Source of the DNA: Mangifera indica
Taxonomy: Eukaryota > Streptophyta > Magnoliopsida > Sapindales > Anacardiaceae
Reading direction: 5' to 3'
NCBI RefSeq assembly: GCF_011075055.1
Contig: NC_058152.1
Span: 12,769,228 to 12,833,227 of the forward strand
Length of the DNA stretch: 64,000 nucleotides
Both the position numbers and the translations under genes were made by a program. Of the stretch, positions 33,901 through 44,839 are shown in pieces. Position 1 is the first letter of the stretch; each line of letters starts with the position of its first letter. The notes beneath the pieces were generated by a model. The model had not been told where the DNA came from. It was given only the letters and a program-made list of their open reading frames with translations, and searched no databases.

Positions 33901-34284
33901 TGCTTTCCCAAAATCCCCAGTTTGATTCCTGACATCAGATGGATCTACTTTATAGAAGACTGGTATTACGATCTGATCATATGTGTTCTTGCATTTAACT
34001 ATCTCTTCAAGTTCTCTGAGACACCATCTTGAGGAAGCATACCCTTTAGAAAAAATGATAACCGAGATCTTTGATTGTTCAATTGCCTTCAAAAGAGATA
34101 TAGAAATTTCTTCTCCTCTAACAAGGCTATCATCAATGAAAGTTTTAATCTTTTTTTGACAAAAGGCTTCATAAAGATGGCTGGTAATGTTTTGTCGGGT
34201 GTCCACACCATGGAAACTAAGGAAAACCTCATACTCTATTTTAGGAGTAATGGATGAAGAAGAAGAAGAAGAAGAGGAAGCCAT
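27398..34284 (-). CDS. TNL-B: intact TIR-NB-ARC-LRR-C-JID immune receptor
   Basis: Five exons (34284-33791, 33115-32035, 31772-31479, 31385-30354, 27925-27398) join at GT/AG borders into 3429 nt: 1142 codons and a stop, with no internal stop. Domain order is TIR (about residues 10-165), NB-ARC (about 170-520), LRR (about 550-960) and C-JID (about 968-1142). TNLs are cytoplasmic or nuclear receptors. Pathogen recognition by LRR and C-JID drives oligomer formation, and the TIR NADase then signals through EDS1-type proteins (family knowledge). No signal peptide. I chose the start at 34284 because the serine-rich N-terminus is shared with TNL-A and TNL-C; an in-frame ATG at 34347 is possible. It is the only full-length TNL in the window. 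Exon borders are inferred, and which pathogen it detects cannot be told. Confidence 0.9.
27926..30353 (-). other. TNL-B last intron, 2.4 kb, with old LTR-like repeats
   Basis: AT-rich. Two diverged blocks (about 28250-28560 and 29520-29830) resemble each other. Each has an AACTACAAAT/AAATGCAAAG-type start, a GTGAGTTT.A.CAA middle, and a CT-rich part. Repeats with GGGGAGATGTTG (about 29430-29530) look like a copia polypurine tract and LTR start. They are probably remnants of a copia element, by inference. A splice signal 2.4 kb away makes short transcripts without C-JID plausible. Confidence 0.5.
30354..31385 (-). CDS. TNL-B exon 4: main LRR exon
   Basis: 344 codons starting KLVNLKHIDVSHSKRL. 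About a dozen LRRs of TNL type follow, for example LERLPDSIRELKSLKSLYLS and LETLPESIKDLSNLKFLYLS. The donor at 30353 (GTAAGT) lies after HHRE. Reading on without splicing gives a stop within 40 codons, which would remove the C-JID domain. Confidence 0.88.
31479..31772 (-). CDS. TNL-B exon 3: NB-LRR linker and first LRRs
   Basis: 98 codons, beginning GTRAIRSICLDM, the usual link after NB-ARC in TNLs, then AFNNMQNLRFLKI and ending with LRNSELKQLWTGNQ at a GT donor. This is the standard small TNL exon 3. Confidence 0.88.
32035..33115 (-). CDS. TNL-B exon 2: NB-ARC domain
   Basis: P-loop LGIWGIGGIGKTTLAS, kinase-2 KVLIVFDDI (LDDV in most TNLs), RNBS-B RIIITTRDKHVL, GLPL-type GVPLALKVLGSFLF, RNBS-D FLDIACFFKE and MHD in ITMHDLLEEMGREIV are all present and in order. 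This is a complete nucleotide switch. TNL-A and TNL-C stop inside the counterpart of this exon, just before RNBS-D. Confidence 0.92.
33791..34284 (-). CDS. TNL-B exon 1: TIR domain
   Basis: Starts with MA and a serine run coded by a GAA/TCT-type trinucleotide tract, then EVFLSFHGVDTR (most TNLs have FRGEDTR), FIDDSLVRGEEIS and SSRWCLREL. The glutamate of the last motif is the TIR NADase catalytic residue. FYKVDPSDVRNQTG near the end is the usual TIR-2/3 region. The exon ends after two bases of an arginine codon at a GT donor. Confidence 0.9.
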
Positions 34285-34377
34285 TAAGTGCAAGTGAAGA
34301 GAGGCAGTTCGCATAAACAAAGAAGGGTAAACTAAAACATCACCCAATTGAGCAGTTGAACTAAAACATCGCCTTAT

Positions 34378-34858
34378 GGGGCCGTTTGGTTTCAGTTTTT
34401 GAATATTACCTTGTAATCTATCTTTTATTCCCTTGTTTGGTTTGCCAGTAATAAAATATTACAGTAATCTTCTATTACCAATACTGACGTGACAGGTAAT
34501 ATAAGTAGTAAACTGATTATCATCTTCACCTTAGGTATTTAAAGATTATTAAAGTAATCTTGATTTTATTATAATTATATTTTAATTTATTAATTTTTTG
34601 AGACAAAAATAAATTTATTTTTAATTAATATGACAAATAATATAAAAAATATTTAAAAATAATTATTTTCAAGGGCATTTAAGTAAAATAATTTATTAGT
34701 AATCTTTTATTACCTTTAACCAAACACAATAATTATTTATACCTATCAAATTTTATCAAACATAGTAATCATTTATACTTAGTAATCTTCTAAATAATCT
34801 ATCTTCAAGGTAATTTTTCTATTTTGATAATAAAACATTATCCAAAACAAACGCCCCC
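34378..34858. mobile_element. Tourist-like MITE upstream of TNL-B, 481 bp
   Basis: Begins GGGGCCGTTTGGTTT and ends AAACAAACGCCCCC, an inverted pair. It is flanked by TAT on both sides (34375-34377 and 34859-34861), which fits the 3-bp target duplication of PIF/Harbinger-type elements. It starts 94 bp upstream of the TNL-B ATG. TNL-A and TNL-C have other sequence there, so TNL-B has a different proximal promoter or leader. Confidence 0.8.
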
Positions 34859-34861
34859 TAT

Positions 34862-35540
34862 CTGTTTTCTGAGAAGATGCCCTGCCTTTCGTCTTTTTCT
34901 AATTTATTGTTTATCGGCCAAATGATTATTTTAAAATATTAATATATAATTATGTATTATTTTATTACTAATTTAAAATTATTTAATTATATAATAATAT
35001 ATTATTATTTGAACATAATTTTATACTTATTGCTTATATATATATAAAATTTTATTAATATTAAATATTAAAATATTTTACTCTTTTCACCGATGAAGTT
35101 AAGACTATTAGTTTAGACTAGCAGTTTAACAGGACCATCAAAATCTCCATTGCAGTAAAGTCATGGCCAGTGTGGGAACTTCCCCAATAGCTAACCAGGG
35201 ACACCTCCACCATTTTGGCCGACAGCCACAGGATTTCTTGTAGGCTTCTCTTTGTATTTTTTCTTCCGAAGAAATTAGAAAATTAAATATGAAAATGACA
35301 ACATTAAATTCCCTCCATTTCTAAGCAGTTGGAAATTTGATTTCGTTTTAATATTTTTGGTGGGAATTAGTCTGCATGAATTAATTTTTTCTTTTACTTT
35401 GTTTGGATCTGGAAAAACTTTTTCTTGACATCCTTTTTAAGATCGTTAAAGCATTTTCAGGAATTTCCATGCAATTCTTTGTGTATGTGGCAAATTTTGA
35501 TTTTATTTTTTAAATTTTAGAAATCCAGACCACAAACCAG
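34862..35540. other. Upstream region of TNL-B
   Basis: AT-rich DNA similar to the flanks of TNL-A and TNL-C up to about 35325. About 200 bp not present in the other two copies follow, before the LINE fragment. No gene. Confidence 0.5.
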
Positions 35541-36950
35541 CGAAAGCACATCAGGAAGAAATGCAGGTGCCAACACTGGGAAGCAGACGTAATGGACAAA
35601 AGCAAAATCAGGAAATGACAGAAGCACCGGCCGAATCAATTGACAATCCAAACTCAATGAATTCTGACGCTCTACTCGGAGAGACAAAACTCAGCTTGCT
35701 TGATCATACAACAAACCAGCATCCAAAGATCCTCATAGAAGGACTACAGCTCAGGAATTTCAGACCAGAACCCATTAACAGAGTATAAATAAGCCCAAAC
35801 CAGAGGACCATATCATCATGTAGCAATCCAGGAGCAAAAATTTGAAGATGCAAGAAAAGCCTGCAGGAAGAATTCAAGCCAACCAGACCAGCAAAGACTG
35901 AAGGTCCATGAGGACCAGAAGCATGCCTCAACTGCAAGGAAACCAAGCAGCAGACCAGGAGAAATTTTTGAGGGCTCCAAACCAAGCCACATCTGGGGAA
36001 AAGGGAGGCCTGGAGAACAACAGCAGGAGAAGGAGGGGAATGAACGGCAAAAACAGGGGAAGCACAGAAAACTGATGCGAAAGCTTCTGATCAGAATTTA
36101 GAAGCAAACACAATCACCAGGAAACGGGAGATTCAAGCTCCAGAAGACAGTAGCGAAAAGGCAGGTTTCGAAAGCCACCAGGAAAGAGGAGAAAAGAAAA
36201 TCCCAGGAGCAGAGTTGAGGCAATGGAGAGGGGAAAAGCTATCAATATTGACCACTGCAACCAGCACCAAACCTACAGAATAGGACTTGACTAAAGATCA
36301 GAAAGAGGGAACCTACAAAAGAACACACTGTTGGCAAAAAGGGCTGCCACCTCCAAAGAGGAGGAGCCTTAGCATTTGAAGGTGAAAGATGCAGTTGAGG
36401 AGGTTCCAATTCCTAGCAATGGCTTTATTGACATTAGTAGGCGAAAAATTTGAGAGGTCAGCCCCTTTGCCTCTCACCAGTCTTCTGAGCCTTTCCACAA
36501 TTCTATCTTTGGGCTGCAGAAGATTAGAGAAAATCCTGTTGTTTCTTTCCTTCCAAATGGCATAAATAGTAGCCCCAGGCTTAACTTGCCCATCAAGAAT
36601 TTTAACTAACTTCCTTCCAATCCGAAGAAATTTCTTCAATAAAGGGGTTCTAGTTTTGGCCATTATAACTCAAGAAACTTTTCCTCAAAATGGTCTTCCA
36701 GATATATTTGTTGTATTCACATCCGAAGAAAATGTGGTTTATATCCTCATCATAATGATTACATAACACGCATTTAGCATTATTTGTGAGTCCAAGTTTG
36801 ACAAGTTTGTCTCTAGTCATGAGTCTTTGCTTAATTGCCAACCAAAGGATAATGGCTTGTCTAGGAATGTGTTTTTTGTGATATACAAGGTCAGACCACT
36901 TAACCTCTCTTTTCTTACTCTTGAACTCATTCCAAACCGACTTTATATTA
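35541..36950 (-). mobile_element. LINE 3' fragment, copy 3, shortened
   Basis: Same zf-RVT-like and tail segments as the other copies (36650-36841 and 36313-36663). The 5' side is cut near 36950: about 450 bp present in copies 1, 2 and 4 are missing, and a short templated insert sits at the join (about 36964-36986). Confidence 0.85.
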
Positions 36951-37685
36951 ACACCTTTAGTATTTTATATACAAGGTCAGACCACTTTAGTATTTTTAAA
37001 ATTACAATTACTCTCAAAACTTTTGGAAAGGGAAAACAGAAAAAATAAGAGGAAAAGAAAAATAAAAAGAATAAGAGGGAAAGGAGAAAATAGAAAAAAT
37101 AGAAAAATATATATAAAATAATTTTCATTTATTTCACTTAACGAAATCCACTAACAGAAGTAGATGGCGGGTGAAAATTGGCTTTTTTAAATTTAAAGGG
37201 TTAGAACATCATTTTGACAAACCTTGGGGGGAACATAGTCTTTTGACCTTGTCCTTCGTTCTTTATGGCCATGACAAAAGATAGGCAGCCTAAATTTTAT
37301 GAACTCTCGGAAATAATCTTCAAGAGTTGGATGAGATTAACTTTAATTAAATAATTCATAAGACTGTTGCCTTGTAAAAATTTACATGACAACATTACAA
37401 AAGTACCTTGAAAACATAAACCCTAAATATATGCTTTAAAAGATCATAAAAATGAACATCATGCATCAAAAATTGATTTAATTACAAACTTAACTTCGTC
37501 CCGGTTAAAAGACTATATTTACAATTTCCCTAGATGCTTGTGGCTGCTTCAAAAATGTCAGCAATTTAAAGTATGCAAATTATGATTATAACAACAATGT
37601 CCAGAGGTACCTCTGATCAAGAAACGAAGTTTGAGCAGTGATGATCTTCCAAAGAGTTTGAGCTTGTTGATTTTCTGGTATAAGA
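36951..37685. other. Spacer without a gene
   Basis: AT-rich, with the purine tract as in other copies. No gene. Confidence 0.5.
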
Positions 37686-38685
37686 TTAGGCAGTGTAACG
37701 AGGACGGGTGGCCCAAAGTGAACTAAAAGCTTTTAGGCGTTGGAAGTACTCTCCTAGTGCAAGCAGGCCTCGACAACCTGGCGAGTTGTTTGGATATGAG
37801 ACATCCGCTGTAGCGTTTCTTGGTGAAAATGATCAGCCTGTTCGGGCAAGAGCTTATAAATTTGGTAACATGTCAAGATGTTCCAAGTAAAAACTAACAT
37901 ATATCAGATCGTATGAACCTGAAATTTAAAGAACAATGCTATGCTAAGATCATTATATTACTTTCTACCAATCATATCATTTTTGCTAACGGAAACCAAT
38001 TAGTGGTCTGGTTGCCGATCATGAAATCTTATTCAGAGAAACTCTAAACGGTAGGGAATATCCATATTTGACCATGTAGCCATACTTAAGTTTGCAGATA
38101 GTGAAGCACTGAAGGAAAAATCAACTACGGTTTTTTAGTACACCACGAAAATGATATTTCCTACAAATCATGACTGCAATAAATAACCAAAATAATGAAT
38201 TCAATGCCAAGAAGATGATTTAAAAGGAAAGGGATGAGAAAATATGTGTGATTTGTCGAGCATCACAGGATGCATTCAAGCTACATAGTGCTTAAACAGA
38301 AGAAAACTTAAATTTCACAGATGAATGCAAATTCAACTCGTTAGAAAGTTTCTCAACTTAAATCAGATATGTTGATAAAAAACTGGCGGATCAGAAAACG
38401 CATTACAGAAACACATTGAAAGTTTAGATCAGCAGCAATACCTCGGATTATTACCTGGTTCAAAAAGCTGACTTGAGCTTCCAACTTATCCATTGCAGTA
38501 GGTATCTTTGGGATGTAACCTCCTTCCACCAGTTGACCTGCAGCAACAGTTTCACCAAGAGTTGACTGCAATTTCTCCACGCCTTGAGTCAGAGCATCTC
38601 CTGCTTGCTGACATGACTGTCTTAGATTATTAACTTCTATATTTTGTGAATTGATCAAGGTGTCAAGATCAGGAACGAAAACCAA
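37686..38685 (-). pseudogene. TGA1/4-like C-terminal fragment, copy 3
   Basis: The upstream exon (38685 to about 38450) is open: LRQSCQQAGDALTQGVEKL, AAGQLVEGGYIPKIPTAM, then LEAQVSFLNQ. The downstream exon (about 37880-37686) has a one-base deletion near 37773 that shifts the frame within the QVARGLLAL region, plus several substitutions. No bZIP part. Confidence 0.78.
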
Positions 38686-38714
38686 TTATCAATGTTAGCT
38701 TATGAATCAGCGTT

Positions 38715-39088
38715 ATTCTACCTGTGGTGAAAGACCTTGAGGGTGAGGTTATTGAATCGGATCATGCATTGGTAGGTTATGATTACAGTAACATGCTATT
38801 CAAATTGCTTGGACTCAATTTGAACAGCCAAGGTGGAACAGTTTTCTTTGTTGAACATGCAACTAAGAATGGAAGGATTCTAAGCCAAGTGAAAAAATGT
38901 GGAGTGATTTTGTTGTACGCTAAAGATTGAATACTATAAATTGTTCTGTTGATGACTATTTGAGTCGTTGTATAAATTGCTGCTGGAAACATGACAAAAT
39001 GGACAATTTTCTGCCATCATTCAAAATTTTAGATAGATGGTCCCCTCATTCAGAAATATACAAGCAATGGATGAGAGAAGAACAGTAA
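38715..39088 (+). pseudogene. Plus-strand C-JID remnant, copy 3
   Basis: Open from 38724 through VKDLEGEVIESDHALVGYDY, LNLNSQGGTVFFVEHATKN and VILLYAKD, then a stop because the DDLRRDAR part is deleted. The cysteine-rich tail follows out of frame. This copy keeps the best upstream frame. The deletion ends at the same TGAATACTAT point as in copy 1 but starts elsewhere. Confidence 0.75.
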
Positions 39089-39854
39089 GTTGGATTGAAT
39101 TAAATGTCCAAAAGTTAAAAAAAAAAACATATATATTTTATCAAGCTCAAGTTTTTCATGGTTCTTATGACCTCAACACATATACTACTACCTACTAAGT
39201 ATCTTTGACTTCTCAACTGTGCACAGTGACCTTAGCAGAGGAAGCAGACCGAGAGCAAGAGGAGAGGGTTGGGTAATTTGTTTCTGCAATAGGCACTGCC
39301 GGGAAGAGGAATAGTAAATATATTTAGGGATTGAGGCAAAAATTACTTATCTACCCCTCATGCTTAAATGACAAAACACCCTTACTAACTTTACAAAATT
39401 ACCATTATGCCATTATTTCAAGTTTAAGCCACAAATACAAAATAACAGTTTGTATATATAGTATCACTCTAAAAGAATAAACCCACTGAATAATCAATTT
39501 TAATACAAAACTAAAATTGGTCGGCGAATCAAAGGTTAAAAACTCTAGAGTTGAAACTAAAGACTTGTGTTGGGAAGCATTTACGTGGTAAAAAAAGCTT
39601 TAACACAATGAAATAGTAAACAAAATTTTAACATTAACCATATTCACCCGTAAACATAAACCAAAATCAAAAAATTGGGCTACAATATGTGTTCAAAGGT
39701 AAAGAAGGTGTGTGGAATAAAGTTACCCACATTTGGTAGCTGTTTCTCTTTGAAGTGAATTTGAGAAGTCTTTTGTTATTTGACCAAGAGTAAGATAGCA
39801 CCAAGTTATTTACACAGAGCAACCAGAGTAAGGATAACAATTTGGATCTGATTT
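39089..39854. other. Spacer without a gene
   Basis: Matches 3.56-4.2 kb up to about 39712, then departs into DNA found only in this unit. No gene seen. Confidence 0.5.
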
Positions 39855-41294
39855 TAGGGGTTCCGACCCTAACGGGGAGGGGATTCCCCAATAAAAACAG
39901 GGAAAGGGGAGGGGATGGAGACGAAAAAAATCTCCGTAATCGGGGACGGGTCAGGGACGGGGATACATATATCCCTGCCCCTCCCTTCCCCACCCCACCT
40001 TCTAAATCTAATATATTAGTATAATTATTTTTGAACTATTAAATTCTATAAACTTTTACATTATGATTTATTAAAACTATAACTTTAATTTTGCTAATTT
40101 TTGAATTATCAATTATCAGTTTTTACTAATTTCTGAACTATTAATCTAATATATTAAAAAAACCCCAGAATCTCATTATCATAAAATACAAATGCACCAA
40201 ATTAATTATATTTCAACTTCAAAACTTAGTTGGCCAATCCATCAGGTTTTACAAAAAAAAAAACAAATTATAAACTTGATAAAATCAATTGAAATGAATG
40301 AAAAGTGTTAAATTTAATATTATTACAAAATTACCCTAAATCACATACATATTTACTAAAAACTATAACCTTGATAATTTTTATTACAAAATTGCCACCC
40401 ATCTTTTAACCTTAAATCTAAATCTCCTTTTCCTTCCATTTTTCACTCCACAGCCGCACACTCCCTCTCCCAACCAATGCTTCCATTTTTCACTCCACAA
40501 TTGCACACTCCCTCTCCCAGCCAAAGCTTTTTTGTCTTGTGGGGCACAAGCCTCTCTACCTTTCCTTTTCTTCTAGACGATTTCCACGATGCGTTTGTGG
40601 AAAATGTTGCTTTGTAATTACTGAAACATATTGTTTCATAGTTCAATTTATGCCTTCAATACATCAAGAAATGCCTTTTCTTGTTCACTTCAGAAGTGTA
40701 TACTATTATATGCATGGTTGTTTGTATTATTTACTTTCTCTCTCTGTTCTTTGTAGAGCTTACAGGATTCTGACGATCAATTTATTTTCTGTCTTTTTCA
40801 TCAATTTTGTAATAAAAAATATACATTTTATCTTTTTTCAGCTTCTTGGTTATTTTGCTGAGCAAATGATAACACCAAAGACACTATAAAGGAATCATGT
40901 TATGCAAAAGCGATATGGGAATGATGAGGTTTTCAAATATCTTGAGTCATAAATCATGCGCTAGGATGCCAATGACCTTTATTATGACTATATGATAAGA
41001 AAATATTTATCTCTCAAATTGTTCTTGATATATATTGAGTTTTATGTGCAAAATTTTCCCTGTGGGGACGGAGAGGGGAGGGGGAGGGGATTTTTTCCCA
41101 CCGGGACGAAGAGGGGATAGGGAGGGAATTTTTCCTGACGGGGAAGGGGAGAGGATGGGGAGGGGATTTTCCTTCGCAGGGAGGGGACAGGGATTCTTTA
41201 TTATCCTCGTAACAGGGATGGGGATTGATATCCCCTAAAGGGATGGGGACGGGGATTGATATCCCCTCCCCGCCCTTCCCCGTTGCCATCCCTA
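39855..41294. mobile_element. G-rich hAT-like element, 1.44 kb
   Basis: The left end TAGGGGTTCCGACCCTAACG and the right end (reverse complement TAGGGATGGCAACGGGGAAG) are partly matching inverted ends, both running into GGGGA-rich subterminal repeats. TAGGGATGGCAACGGGG-type ends are known from plant hAT elements. I found no 8-bp target duplication. The interior is AT-rich with a duplicated stretch of about 55 bp (about 40430-40520) and no transposase. It is absent from the left unit. Confidence 0.6.
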
Positions 41295-41570
41295 AACCGG
41301 ACTACTTAGAAGGAAAAAGGGGACTCATGTTTCTAGAACACATTGGATAAGTATTTTGACTGAGCTTTGATATGTGTTAATAATTCACCAAAAACTTAGT
41401 TCATGTGGCATAAAGGTGTCTATATAAACACAACAAAACAGTCATTTCAAATGATAGAATAGTTATTCTAACAACAGAATAGTTGTACCAGTTATACATC
41501 GATTGAATAACAAACGGTCATTTTTTATGGTGTAATGTATATTTCAGCAACACAAGTTGTTCACATTTGT
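41295..41570. other. Short spacer
   Basis: Sequence present only in the right unit. No gene seen. Confidence 0.4.
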
Positions 41571-41930
41571 GGGGTGTTTGGTTGAAGTATTAAAAGATTT
41601 ATTTGATAATCTATATTTTATTATTTATATTATTTTGTTTGATTTGTCAAGAAATAAAAAATTTTGTTAATCTTCTATTATTAATAGTGGTGTAGTATAT
41701 AATATAAGGAATAATACCATCGTCACCTTAGGTATTAAAAAATTATCAAAGTATTCTTGATTTTATTATAATTATATTCTTACTTATTAACTCTTTAGGG
41801 CAAAAATATCTTTATTTTCAATTAATATAACAAGAAACATGAAAGTATTTTAAATTAATTATATCAAAGGTCATTTAAGTAAAATAATCTCTTATCATTC
41901 TTTTATTATTAATAAAAGAATAATAAGGGT
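41571..41930. mobile_element. Old relative of the TNL-B promoter MITE
   Basis: Begins GGGGTGTTTGGTTGAAGTAT and shares the interior GATTTTATTATAATTATATT and CACCTTAGGTATT with the MITE at 34378-34858. The right end is lost. Confidence 0.6.
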
Positions 41931-42395
41931 TTGTATAATTTACAGTATTGTATTGTTATTTTTGTAATTTTTATTTTGGAATGAGTACATTATTGTATTT
42001 TGGATAACTTTGGTGATCAAAAACCCTATATAATGTATAGATTTTACTACAATTCCGAGGACGTAAGAACATTGACAAACCATGTAAATTTGTGCCAGAT
42101 GTGATTGTTTTCTTGCTTTGGTTTTCTCTTTGCTTACCTTGTAATTTCAATAATATCTTGCATCATAACAAGAGCATCAAATGATAGACATTAGTTATAA
42201 ATAGTTTCGGTAAATAAGATGCACGAACCCTTTGCCTACATATACAGAATTAGAGCATTTATATTTTGGTGTTTTTAGGGATTTTGTGAATGTTTTCAGT
42301 AGGCTATAGCCTCTATATCTTAAGTTCAAGCTCCATGACGCTTGCATATTGTCCCCACAAATGCAAAGTCATTTTGGGTCTTACTTTATAATCTT
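41931..42395. other. Spacer, possible copia LTR end
   Basis: The stretch at about 42055-42150 (CCATGTAAATTTGTGCC, then T-rich with TTGCTT) resembles the 3' part of plant copia LTRs. Weak; no boundaries found. Confidence 0.3.
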
Positions 42396-43075
42396 TTGTC
42401 TCTGAAACCATTAGGAAAACTGGAAAAATTGTAAACGCAGCAAGAAGTTGAACATTTTGGAGGTAACAGGTTTTCCAACCGGCATTGTCGACCATCACTT
42501 ACCAATTACCTACGCCTAGCACTGTAGATAATGAGAGTTACCAATTGGCTTTGCCTCCACAAACTGCATGTACAACCAACTTGAACGAAATTCCAGGATA
42601 TGCTAAATTAGGTGCCTTCTCGTAGCTCCTTTATGTTGTTCAAGCTTTTAGCTCATCGTTGTCTCTCTGGTTCTTATAACTTTATATCATTTACTGGTAA
42701 AACTGGTTGATTAGTTTACTTTCATTTATTAAAAATGTGCAAGTTAATACATCTTTTGCTTTCTTTCTGTTGAAGAAAATGGCTAGCTAGATTATGATAA
42801 CGACTATGATCATGAGTCTTGTTGCAATATATTGTTTACAGGTATTCAATTGAACAACTTTCCCTGATTTGTTAAGATGTGTGCTCGTCAATATTAATGT
42901 TGTTCTTCTCTTCTTGTTCTAGGAGATGGCATGCAAGATTATAAAAATGACTTTGAAATCAGCCTTTTCCCCATGTATTTGGGAATGATTTCTTCCCAAA
43001 CCTGAGTACACCTGGTAGCCCTTGTGAATTGCCCGAGTTGATGAGGTCTATGGAACAATTTTCAGAGGTGAGGCA
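42396..43075 (+). pseudogene. Decayed exons, partner of 4330-4700
   Basis: Exon-like blocks with GKIVNAARS then a stop, and near 42985-43067 a frame reading FFPNLSTPGSPCELPELMRS then MEQFSE at a GT donor. The latter reads better here than in the left copy. It belongs with the CAMTA-like series by position only. I do not recognise the family. Confidence 0.35.
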
Positions 43076-43262
43076 TGATAAGTATCATTGCTAACAAATG
43101 TTTTTTAACAGATGAAATTAATTTTACAAGTTTGCATTTGAATTTTTCTGAGCGTACTTGAAAAATGACTCCACATAAAACTTTGTACCAACTTTCATAT
43201 CTTTTTTCCGGAAATCTCTCAACAAAGTGATCGGTATCCCCCTGGATTTGCTCTTCGACCAT
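43062..43262 (-). other. Short unassigned reading frame, partner of 4709-4909
   Basis: 66 codons with DHFVERFPEKRYESWYKVL. Same comments as for its partner. It overlaps the end of the plus-strand block. Confidence 0.25.
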
Positions 43263-43920
43263 CTCAATGTAAACTTCCCTCTTTTCATTTCATCACAATT
43301 CTCTTATCATTTATGACACTTTTTGCCTTTCTTCTTCCCTTTTTTCTATTTTCATTTATGACACTTTCTGCCTCTCTTCTTTGCTTTTTCGTTGAGAATT
43401 AGTCAAACAAGTAGGTAGGTTGGTGCTTTGGATTAACTGTGTTACAGGAGGCACAAGCCTTTCAGCAGAAAACTAACGGTTAGTTAACGACTCATTTGGT
43501 AAAATCCAACGGCTTAGAATCAATGTTAGTGTGCTTTCTCTATAAAAGATTAATGGTGGTTATTGCATTTCACCAGGATTGCCACATCAGACACAAAGGA
43601 GTTAAATTCAAATGTAATTCAGGCAATGTAACTTTTTGCCATTCTATTAATAAAATAAGAGGCTATACAGTATTTCAGTTCATTCTTTTTTGCTCTTCAA
43701 TTTTTTTTTTCAATCAATCTACGCTGTTTTCATTTTTTCACCAAATTTTAGTATCATTACACTTTCCATTAAACAGAGTACGCTGTTTTTTCAATCATTT
43801 GTTTCATCTTTAACACCTTTCTTATGGCAGTTTCAGGTAGATGCTTTCTGGTTGAACAGAGAAAGTACTTATCAATGAGTTCACAATTTGAATTGTTTTA
43901 CTGGTATGAATGACGTTGCA

Positions 43921-44830
43921 GATTGTTTGAATGACGCGGGTGTTGAAGAAATCGTGAAAGAAGCGCAACACAGGTGATTGAATGTAGTTGAAATATGCAA
44001 AATATTTGAAAACCATGAAAAGCTTCAAATACTTGCCTCTCAACCACAACGAAGGCCTCCAAGTATTGTTTCATTTGGGATTTTATTTTTCTAACCTTTT
44101 CATGGAAGTAATTTGGCTAAGTTACATTAATTGCAAGTGGCTCCTTTTTTGTCATTAAGAGTTGCAAAGGCCTTGAGAGTTTAGGAAGGATGACCACATG
44201 TGGAGTAAAAAGAAAAAGAAAGATGGAAAGACGGTACATGAGTTTATTAAAATTTTAAGGTTCGTGCAATACTTTGATGTAGATTTTATATTCAATGTTG
44301 TCTATCAGTTTCATCAATTAACAAGGGTGAAATTTTACAAGTTAACATAGTTAAGGTGTTCAATTGCTTGTATGTTCATTTAGAAACTAATGAAAATTTG
44401 CAAAGGCGTATGTATCTAATGATTGAAAAGTAAGAAACCATTGTCCTCCTCAAAGATTCTTGGGGTTTATTCAGATGATATGAGTCTTATGACAACTTCT
44501 CAGAAGATATTGTTTTTTAATTTTTAATTTTTGTATCTTTTGTTAAATAAATATGTTTAAGTTGAAGTGCCCACTTTGTTAACTAATGTCTTCAAATAAA
44601 AAATTCAAAAAAATATGTATGGTTGCTGTTGCCGCAATTTGATTTGTCCATGGTTTTTTGGCTTTTTCTTTGGTTCATTTGGAAGTGCATGCTTACGGGT
44701 GATATAATTTCATTTTTCCACTTTTATTTTGAAGGGTTGATTTTTGTTATTGATTTCCTACCAAGTTAATTGAATACCATTGATGCAGGGAACATGTAGG
44801 CATAGTACTTCTTCACTAAAGGGAAGACAA
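43921..44830 (+). pseudogene. CAMTA-like CG-1 domain fragment, copy 4
   Basis: Right-unit partner of 5390-6294. VEEIVKEAQHR, then the same TGA stop in place of tryptophan, so that stop predates the large duplication. EICKIFENHEKLQILASQP and QRRPPSIVSF follow. At about 44180-44266 is the FRKDDHMW region, at about 44350-44435 TNENLQRRMYLMIEK, and at about 44788-44830 GIVLLH-stop-REDK. Confidence 0.8.
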
Positions 44831-44839
44831 GAGGACAAC

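Noticed and set aside
41014..41289. Proline- and glycine-rich frames on both strands
   Set aside because: They are produced by the GGGGA repeats at the hAT-like element end.
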